Shown here: piece after piece, positions 23,295 to 28,494 of the stretch
How the letters are laid out: each line of letters opens with the position of its first letter
Position numbering within the stretch: the first letter of the stretch is position 1
Source of the DNA: DATFMP01 sp035266845
GTDB taxonomy: Bacteria; SAR324; JACQKK01
DNA length: 28,494 nucleotides
Reading direction: 5' to 3'
Assembly: GCA_035266845.1 (NCBI GenBank)
Contig: DATFMP010000036.1
Location: forward strand, 1 to 28,494
The notes under the pieces: model-generated
Databases searched by the model: none
The model's input: only the letters and a program-made list of their open reading frames with translations
Told to the model about the DNA's origin: nothing
Translations under genes and position numbers: made by a program

Positions 23295-23900
23295 CTACCC
23301 GCCCTGGTAGGCGAAGGGGGACTGGAAGCCCGTCTTGCCGCTGAAGGCCCAGTCGAAGCCCGCATCCTTGAGCTTCAACTCGCTGGAGCGGTGCACCGTC
23401 GCCGGGTGGCCCGGGGAGATGCACAAGGGGTGGTTGTTCACCGTGATCTGCGCGCCGCCCTGGCCCTCCACGGGCTGGATGGCCACGTTGCCCACGGTGC
23501 CCAGCTTGAGGGAGCGGCCCTTGCCGTCATTGGCGTAGGTGATGGGCAGCTTGCTCATGCCCACGATCTCGCCCACGAAGGAGGCCAGCACGGCGGGATG
23601 CCCCCCGGCCTGGCCGGAGAAGATCTGCGTCAGCGCGTCGGCCTGGGCGTCGTTCGCCTTGTCGTCCAGATACACGGCGGCCTTCCACTTCACCTGGGCC
23701 ATGTGCCCGGGGGAGTGCACGGCCAGCGCCACGTTGAGTCCGTCCAGCTTCACGTCGCCGTAGCTGCCGCTGTCAACGTGCCAGGCCACGATCACGTTGC
23801 ACTCGCCCGTGGTGGGCGGGCTGAGGAATACGCACGGGCAGGCCGCTTCGCAGTTGCAGCTCTCGAAATAGTCCCCCGTCAACGACCAGTTTGTCGCCAT
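23295..23900 (-). CDS. DUF1326 family protein
   Basis: A 201-residue soluble protein of family DUF1326, function unknown. It opens with the family signature WSLTGDYFESCNCEAACPC, which carries Cys15, Cys17, Cys21 and Cys23 as a likely metal or redox site. The rest (NVALAVHSPGHM, KWKAAVYLDDKANDAQADAL, VNNHPLCISPGHPATVHRS and a C-terminal GFDWAFSGKTGFQSPFAY) is typical beta-rich family sequence. No signal peptide is seen. The ATG at 23900 has GGGGGAAG just upstream. It is the first gene of a two-gene unit with the DUF2182 membrane protein, so the two probably work together. Confidence 0.85.
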   Translation of the reverse strand: MATNWSLTGDYFESCNCEAACPCVFLSPPTTGECNVIVAWHVDSGSYGDVKLDGLNVALAVHSPGHMAQVKWKAAVYLDDKANDAQADALTQIFSGQAGGHPAVLASFVGEIVGMSKLPITYANDGKGRSLKLGTVGNVAIQPVEGQGGAQITVNNHPLCISPGHPATVHRSSELKLKDAGFDWAFSGKTGFQSPFAYQGG

Positions 23901-24290
23901 GACTTCCCCCTTTGGCTGTTTCGATCGGTAACTTCCCCGGTGCCCCCGCCTGTGGTGACGGGGGCGGATGCGGCCTGAGGCGACCGCGGGACCTTCCTAT
24001 CCAATTGCAGTGGAAAAATCCACCTTTGACGAATGCATGGATGTGCCATCCACCATCGACAGGATGCCTCCCGGCAGCGCTGTGCGGCGGTTTGCATTTT
24101 GCGGTTGGCTCGGCGCAAAATGGAAGCGTTGCGGGGGCGGTACCCCGCTCCCCGGCGCCACGCCGCACCGCAGTGCAGGCCCACATCGCCGCATGGCCCT
24201 TCGCGATCTCTCGCGCACCCCACTCCGGCAGCTCCTCGGCCCCGAAGCTGCGGCCGCCTATGCCGCCGGCGATTCGATCCCGATTGCCAC
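23901..24290. other. Divergent intergenic region with small palindromes
   Basis: This gap of 390 bases lies between the DUF1326 gene and the PIN-PhoH gene. It has two small hairpins, GTGGA-AAAA-TCCAC (near 24010-24023) and TGGATG-TGC-CATCCA (near 24038-24052), which might be operators. An open frame on the plus strand ends at 24294, overlapping the phoH start as ATGA, but I do not see convincing coding features in it. Confidence 0.5.
24092..24121 (+). promoter_or_regulatory. Predicted promoter upstream of the PIN-PhoH gene
   Basis: TTGCAT at 24092-24097, an 18-base spacer and CAAAAT at 24116-24121 resemble a sigma70 promoter in a locally AT-richer patch, about 165 bases before the gene. Confidence 0.35.
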
Positions 24291-25610
24291 ATGACCGGAA
24301 CGACGCGCTATCTGCTGGATACGAACGTCCTGCTGTACGATCCCGACGCCCTGCTGGCCTACCCGGACGGCGAGGTGATCGTGCCCATCTCCGTGATCGA
24401 GGAGATCGACCAGTTCAAGGGCGAGGTGACCGAGACGGGGCGCAATGCCCGCCTGGTCTCCAAATCCATCGACACCTACCGCCGCACCGGCAGCCTGGCC
24501 GCCGGGGTGACCCAGGATAACGGCAGCACCTTTCGCGTGCACATCTGGAATCATGATGCCGCGGGCCTGCCGCGCGAGCTGGACATGCGCCGCTCGGGCA
24601 ACCGTGTGCTGGCCTGTGCGCTGCAACTGCTGGAGCAGGAGGACAACCGGCCGCTGGTGCTGGTGAGCCAGGACACCAACATCCGCATCAAGGCCAATGC
24701 CATGGGCATCGAGGCCACCAGCTACGAGTCCGAGCGCGCCAGCACCTCCGAGTTGTACGACGGCTGGGCGCGGCTGGAGGTGGACGCGGCGGAGCTGGAG
24801 CGCTACCGGCAATCCCAGTCCGTCACGTTTCCGGGCCACTTCTACCCCAACCAGGGCATGATCGTGGAGGATCGCGATCGGCCCGAGAACTACCTGGTCT
24901 TCCGCTACCGGGACGAACAGCAGGGCTTCGTGCCCATCGTGGACCTCAGCGCGGGCATCTGGGGCATCACGCCGCGCAATCCGCAGCAGGCGCTGGCACT
25001 GGCGATCATGCTCGATCCATCCGTGTCCATCGTCACGCTGATGGGCAAGGCGGGCACGGGCAAGACGCTGCTGGCGCTGGCGGTGGGCCTGCAGATGATG
25101 ATGGACGAGAACACCTACACCAAGATGCTCGTTTCGCGACCGATCTTTCCCATGGGCAAGGACATCGGCTACCTGCCGGGCACGGCCCAGGAGAAGCTGG
25201 AGCCGTGGATGCAGCCCATCTTCGACAACCTGGAGTTCCTGATCGGCTCACCCGTCTCCAAGCGCCACCCGGCCAAGGGCTATGAGGCGCTGATGGAGCA
25301 GGGGCTGATCAACATCGAGCCCCTTACCTACATCCGGGGGCGCAGCATCCCCAACCAGTTCATGGTCGTGGACGAGTCCCAGAACCTCACGCCGCACGAA
25401 ATCAAGACCATCATCACGCGCGTGGGCGAGGGCACCAAGATCGTGCTGACGGGGGATCCCTACCAGATCGACAATCCCTACGTGGACGCCATCTCCAATG
25501 GTCTGTCCCACGTGGTGGAGCGCTTCAAGCCCCTGGGCCTCGCCGGACACGTCACGCTGATGCGCGGCGAGCGCTCCTCCCTTGCCGAGATGGCCGCGAA
25601 CGTCCTATAG
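24291..25610 (+). CDS. PIN domain-PhoH ATPase fusion protein (PhoH2 type)
   Basis: A 439-residue protein pairing an N-terminal PIN ribonuclease domain with a PhoH ATPase, a combination studied as an RNA helicase/RNase. PIN acidic residues are visible: Asp10 in RYLLDTNVLL, the glutamates in VIEEIDQFKG and the aspartate in LVSQDTNIRIK. The PhoH part has Walker A GKAGTGKT at 252-259, VSRPIFPMGKDIGYLPG, Walker B MVVDESQN with Asp361 and Glu362, and LTGDPYQIDNPY. The ATG at 24291 is chosen because the PIN domain starts there; an upstream extension in the same frame is Arg/Pro-rich shadow sequence. Its RNA target in this organism is unknown. It converges on degP across a repeat-filled gap. Confidence 0.94.
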   Translation: MTGTTRYLLDTNVLLYDPDALLAYPDGEVIVPISVIEEIDQFKGEVTETGRNARLVSKSIDTYRRTGSLAAGVTQDNGSTFRVHIWNHDAAGLPRELDMRRSGNRVLACALQLLEQEDNRPLVLVSQDTNIRIKANAMGIEATSYESERASTSELYDGWARLEVDAAELERYRQSQSVTFPGHFYPNQGMIVEDRDRPENYLVFRYRDEQQGFVPIVDLSAGIWGITPRNPQQALALAIMLDPSVSIVTLMGKAGTGKTLLALAVGLQMMMDENTYTKMLVSRPIFPMGKDIGYLPGTAQEKLEPWMQPIFDNLEFLIGSPVSKRHPAKGYEALMEQGLINIEPLTYIRGRSIPNQFMVVDESQNLTPHEIKTIITRVGEGTKIVLTGDPYQIDNPYVDAISNGLSHVVERFKPLGLAGHVTLMRGERSSLAEMAANVL

Positions 25611-25673
25611 GACGGCCAGGCCGGGTGTACGGCGGCGCTGACGCGGCTTCCTGCGGATACCTGCAAAGAAAAT

Positions 25674-25847
25674 CGGGGGAACACGTTCCCCCGCACCCCC
25701 CTGATGGATTCGCGCGGCTGCACCGCAGCCGCGCATATGCTCGATCTGAAAGGGGTCCAGGGGGCCAGCTCCCTGGCGGGGGTTCCAAGGGGGCCGCGCC
25801 CCCTTGGGCCACGATCTCATCCGAAAACCAAGCCTTGCCGCTCTGCT
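25674..25847. repeat. Multi-hairpin intergenic repeat, copy A
   Basis: A 174-bp element with four successive hairpins. H1 is 25674-25693 (CGGGGGAAC/GTTCCCCCG). H2 is 25712-25734 (10-bp stem, loop ACC). H3 is 25757-25776 (CCAGGG/CCCTGG, loop GGCCAGCT). H4 is 25785-25807 (CCAAGGGGGC, loop CGC, GCCCCCTTGG). The tail is AAACCAAGCCTTGCCGCTCTG-like. Copy B lies exactly 200 bases downstream. It sits between convergent phoH and degP. Confidence 0.9.
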
Positions 25848-25873
25848 GGGAAGCCTGTGAAAATCAACGGCTG

Positions 25874-26047
25874 CGGGGGAACACGTTCCCCCGCGCCCCC
25901 CTGATGGATTCGCGCGGCTGCGGTGCGGCCGCGCATATGCTCGATCTGAAAGGGGTCCGGGGGGCCTGCTCCCTGGCGGGGGTTCCAAGGGGGCCGCGCC
26001 CCCTTGGGCCATGATCTCACCCGAAAACCAAGCCTTGCCGCTCTGCT
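25874..26047. repeat. Multi-hairpin intergenic repeat, copy B
   Basis: This is the second copy of the 174-bp element, in the same orientation and aligned without gaps to copy A at a 200-base offset. Differences fall in H2 (A-U pairs becoming G-U or other pairs) and H3 (CCAGGG to CCGGGG, still pairing by wobble); H1 and H4 are unchanged. Its last two bases overlap the degP stop codon (26046-26048). The 26 bases between the copies show no other feature. Confidence 0.9.
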
Positions 26048-27536
26048 AGGGCTTCTTGATCACCACGAACTGGTTGGTGGCGCCCAGACGGGCCAGCAGC
26101 AGGATGGGCTTCCCGCTGGGCACCTTGCTGATCTCGGTGCGGAACTCCTGCACGTTGTGCACGGCCTTGCGGTTCACGCGCTCGACGAGCGTGCCGCGCC
26201 GCAGACCCGCGTCGGAGGCTGGGCTGTTGGGGGCCACGGCGGAGATCAAAACGCCGCTGAGCCCCTGGTAGCCCAGGCGCTCGGCCAGATCGGGCGTGAG
26301 CGCCTCCACCTGCAGGCCCAGCGCCTCCTCCGGACGCCCGCCGCGCTCGGGCGCGGGCGCCTGCTCGCCTTCGCCCTTGCTGCCTTCAATGGCCGCCCGC
26401 ATGTCCTTGGGCTGCTCACCCACAGCGACGCGCAGCTTGAGGGGCTTGCCTTCGCGCAGCAGCTCCACGGGCACCTTGGTGCCGGGCTTGATGGCCGCCA
26501 CGGCATTGCGCAGCTCGTTGGAGTTCTTCACAGGCTGCCCGTTGAACTTGAGCACAATATCGCCCTGCTGGATGCCGCCCTCGGCCGCGGGACTGTTGGG
26601 CCCCACGTTGGCGATCAGCACGCCCTCGTTCACCTTCACGCCCAGGGCATCGGCCAGCTCCTGCGTGATGTCCTGGATCACCACGCCCAGGAAGCCCCGC
26701 ACCACCCGGCCGGACTCGATCAGCGAGTGCATGATGGAGCGGGCCATGTTCACGGGAATCGAGAAGCCGATGCCCATGCTGCCGCCCGAGCGGCTGAAGA
26801 TGGCCGTGTTTACCCCCACGATCTCGCCCTTGAGGTTGATCAGCGGCCCGCCGCTGTTGCCCGGGTTGATGGAGGCGTCGGTCTGGATGAAGTCCTCATA
26901 GTCCGTCAGGCCCACGTGCGTGCGCCCCTTGGCGCTCACGATGCCCTGGGTCACGGTCATGTCCAGGCCGAAGGGGTTGCCGATGGCGATCACCGTCTCG
27001 CCCACCTCCAGCGTGTCCGAGTTGCCCAGCTTGGCCACCGGCAGGTGATCCGCCGGAATCTTCACCACCGCCAGGTCCGTGGCCGGATCGGCCCCGATCA
27101 GCTTGCCCTGGAGCTCGCGCCCGTCCTGCATCTTGACGGTGATCTTGTCCGCATCCTCGACGACGTGATTGTTGGTGAGGATGTAGCCGTTCGAGTCCAC
27201 GATGGTGCCCGAGCCCAGCCCGCGCTGCTTGAACTCCCGCGGCGGAACGGGCATCCGCGGGCCGAAGAAGCGGCGGAAGAACTCGTCGTCAAACTGATCA
27301 CCCCCCTCGCCATCGTTCGCCACCGTCTTTTCCACCGCGATGTGCACCACGGCGGGGCTGACGCGCTTCACGATCGCCGCGCGGGCCTTGGATTCGCGCA
27401 CGAGCGTCTCGATATCCCGCTGCACGGAGGCATCATCGGCCGGGGCACTGCGCGCGGCCGTGCCGCCTACCAACGCGAGCACCGCGGCGAGCACCAGCAG
27501 GCTCTTGTACAGGCGGGCGGGAATGACGGTGGACAT
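26046..27536 (-). CDS. degP: Do-type periplasmic serine protease (DegP/MucD-like)
   Basis: A 496-residue periplasmic protease-chaperone that degrades misfolded envelope proteins. A signal peptide (LYKSLLVLAAVLALVGGTAARSAPA) is followed by the trypsin-like domain with triad His124 (TNNHVVED), Asp154 (ATDLAVVK) and Ser228 (GNSGGPL). Two PDZ domains follow: one from GFLGVVIQDIT and one from LGLQVEALTP, joined by a Gly/Glu/Pro-rich linker (GSKGEGEQAPAPERGGRPEE). DQFDDEFFRRFFG in the LA-loop region fits MucD/DegQ-like proteins. The ATG at 27536 has AAAGGAG 6 bases upstream. The gene ends inside repeat copy B. Confidence 0.95.
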   Translation of the reverse strand: MSTVIPARLYKSLLVLAAVLALVGGTAARSAPADDASVQRDIETLVRESKARAAIVKRVSPAVVHIAVEKTVANDGEGGDQFDDEFFRRFFGPRMPVPPREFKQRGLGSGTIVDSNGYILTNNHVVEDADKITVKMQDGRELQGKLIGADPATDLAVVKIPADHLPVAKLGNSDTLEVGETVIAIGNPFGLDMTVTQGIVSAKGRTHVGLTDYEDFIQTDASINPGNSGGPLINLKGEIVGVNTAIFSRSGGSMGIGFSIPVNMARSIMHSLIESGRVVRGFLGVVIQDITQELADALGVKVNEGVLIANVGPNSPAAEGGIQQGDIVLKFNGQPVKNSNELRNAVAAIKPGTKVPVELLREGKPLKLRVAVGEQPKDMRAAIEGSKGEGEQAPAPERGGRPEEALGLQVEALTPDLAERLGYQGLSGVLISAVAPNSPASDAGLRRGTLVERVNRKAVHNVQEFRTEISKVPSGKPILLLARLGATNQFVVIKKP

Positions 27537-27696
27537 CGCTGACTCCTTTTACGATTCCGAACGCTTGCCGGGCGGCCGAAACCTGCACGGCGGCACGCCT
27601 GGGGGCAGGACGCCGGCCACGGCGCCTTGCTGCGCCTATGACCCGTGCCGCGCCTAAGATGCTTCAGGGGAAACGCGATTGCGGCATATGGGAAAT

Positions 27697-27725
27697 AGTG
27701 TACGGCCCACCGCCTATAACATCAA
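27697..27725 (-). promoter_or_regulatory. Predicted degP promoter
   Basis: On the minus strand TTGATG (plus 27720-27725), a 17-base spacer and TACACT (plus 27697-27702) form a good sigma70-type promoter in the 242-base gap before degP. The leader would be about 150 bases. I see no clear sigma-E (GGAACTT/TCTGA) motif. Confidence 0.5.
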
Positions 27726-27778
27726 TGACAGGCGCGCACCGGCATCGGGCCGCGCCACCCACCCTTCCGGCGCAGGCG

Positions 27779-28494
27779 TCAGCCGGTGAACCAGTGCCAG
27801 ATCGCGTGCACGCCCTCGGTGAAGGGCAGGATCATGGCATCGGGCAGGAGCTGCTGCTGGTAGGCCAGCCACTCGCTCCAGCCCGAGTAGTGCGACACCG
27901 ACAGGAAATCCACCCAGCGGAAGACGGCCAGCGCGTACATCCCCCACACCATCGCCGGCACCCAGCGCCGCAGGGACGCCAAGCGGCCCAGTCCGCGCTC
28001 CATCAGCACGCCCAGCGCGATGGCGGTGACGAACAGCCACAACAGGTAGGGCGAGAACCAGCCGATGTGCCGCCAACCGCCGAAGCGGACGGCAAGCGGC
28101 CAGAACACCGGCATCTGCCAGCCCGGCGTGAACAGGTCGCCGAAGATATGCAGCAAGCCCCCGGCCCAGGCAAAGCCGGCCAGCCACGCGAACGCGGTCC
28201 AGGGCCGCGGCGTGTCCCGCGGTACCAGCGGACGATACAGCAGCGCGGCCAGGATCAGCGCCAGCAGCAGCGTGCCCACGATGGAGTGCGAAACCCCGCG
28301 GTGGGCATACCACAGGCCGCTGAAGTAGGCGGCCCGGCCCACGATGACGCGCGAGAGGATGTCCAGGTCGGGTACCATCGCGCCCAGCGTGATGGCCACG
28401 CCGAGGGCGCGCGGGGAAACGGGCGAGCGGCGCCGCAGCAGGGGAAGGGCCACCTGCGCGCACACATAGCCGGACAGCCCGTGGTTGGGGGTGA
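27779..28494 (-). CDS. DUF457/YdjM-like membrane-bound metal-dependent hydrolase, 5' end outside window
   Basis: A polytopic inner-membrane protein of the DUF457 family, which includes E. coli YdjM; the activity is predicted, not proven. Conserved histidine and aspartate clusters are visible: MVPDLDILSRV, YAHRGVSHSIVG and LLHIFGDLFTPGW. Several membrane segments follow. An in-frame GTG at 28465 could be used, but the frame stays open to the right edge and reads TPNHGLSGYV just before it, with the early Asn-His expected of the family, so the true start is probably outside. About 238 residues are visible. It lies upstream of degP on the same strand, separated by degP's own promoter. Confidence 0.8.
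   Translation of the reverse strand, partial: TPNHGLSGYVCAQVALPLLRRRSPVSPRALGVAITLGAMVPDLDILSRVIVGRAAYFSGLWYAHRGVSHSIVGTLLLALILAALLYRPLVPRDTPRPWTAFAWLAGFAWAGGLLHIFGDLFTPGWQMPVFWPLAVRFGGWRHIGWFSPYLLWLFVTAIALGVLMERGLGRLASLRRWVPAMVWGMYALAVFRWVDFLSVSHYSGWSEWLAYQQQLLPDAMILPFTEGVHAIWHWFTG

Noticed and set aside
24033..24290. N-terminal extension of the PIN-PhoH protein to 24033
   Set aside because: The PIN domain starts immediately after the ATG at 24291, and the upstream residues are Arg/Pro/His-rich shadow sequence.
25605..26012. Open frames on both strands through the phoH-degP gap
   Set aside because: Their translations merely repeat the hairpin element (MAQGGAAPLEPPPGS-type strings), with no independent coding signal. 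Such repeat-derived frames are often wrongly annotated as proteins.
27537..27778. Sigma-E promoter for degP
   Set aside because: No GGAACTT/TCTGA-like pair with correct spacing is visible; the best promoter is a sigma70-type one at 27697-27725.
1..28494. CRISPR arrays, integrases, transposases, tRNA or rRNA genes
   Set aside because: I looked for regularly spaced repeats, recombinase or transposase motifs and tRNA cloverleaves and found none; the only regular repeats are the two-copy intergenic elements described.

Overview
The window is a very GC-rich (about 70% by eye) stretch of chromosome from a Gram-negative bacterium. LolA, a lipobox lipoprotein, DegP, HtpX, RadA and a YejB-type permease point to Proteobacteria, most like a gammaproteobacterium that makes menaquinone by the classical MenFDHCEB route. 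That placement is inference from gene content; no rRNA, tRNA or other taxonomic marker is present. I see no phage, transposase, CRISPR array, integron or tRNA. The genes are mostly housekeeping; the unusual signals are a recoded stop codon and the intergenic repeats.

Layout. 1-2313 (+): lolA and an ANL-family acyl-CoA ligase that is a candidate menE. 2501-4653 (-): menB followed by an Ldh2-family dehydrogenase. 4985-12565 (+): a run of seven same-strand genes, menF, menD, menH, a DUF2265 lipoprotein peptidase, lipA, fxsA and scpB. menB and menF diverge from what look like overlapping promoters. 12577-14554 (-): a low-complexity protein of unknown function followed by radA. 14865-17859 (+): a peptide-type ABC substrate-binding protein and a YejB-like permease, with no second permease or ATPase. 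17975-19828 (-) and 20132-21022 (+): the membrane proteases ftsH and htpX, divergent, with a 19-bp sequence matching the Fur operator at 16 positions lying over the likely ftsH -10 box.

21160-22095 (+) is the most interesting locus. One reading frame of the glycine/sarcosine/betaine reductase selenoprotein B-like family is interrupted only by an in-frame TGA (codon 180). The TGA sits in a UxxC position and is followed at the right distance by a hairpin that fits the bacterial SECIS consensus. I read it as a selenoprotein that ordinary gene calling would split in two. Then come a DUF2182/DUF1326 gene pair (-), a PIN-PhoH protein (+), degP (-) and a DUF457/YdjM-like membrane protein (-) that runs off the right edge.

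The intergenic gaps carry two repeat families. One is a GC-rich multi-hairpin element, present as two copies with an exact 200-bp period between phoH and degP and as degenerate relatives at about 2390, 16590 and 22130; its stems vary in a pairing-preserving way. The other is a short palindromic element (3650-3800 and 22217-22381).

Functionally, the window combines most of menaquinone synthesis (MenF, MenD, MenH, MenB and perhaps MenE; MenC and MenA are absent), lipoate synthesis (LipA), envelope quality control (LolA, DegP, FtsH, HtpX), chromosome maintenance (ScpB, RadA) and peptide uptake.
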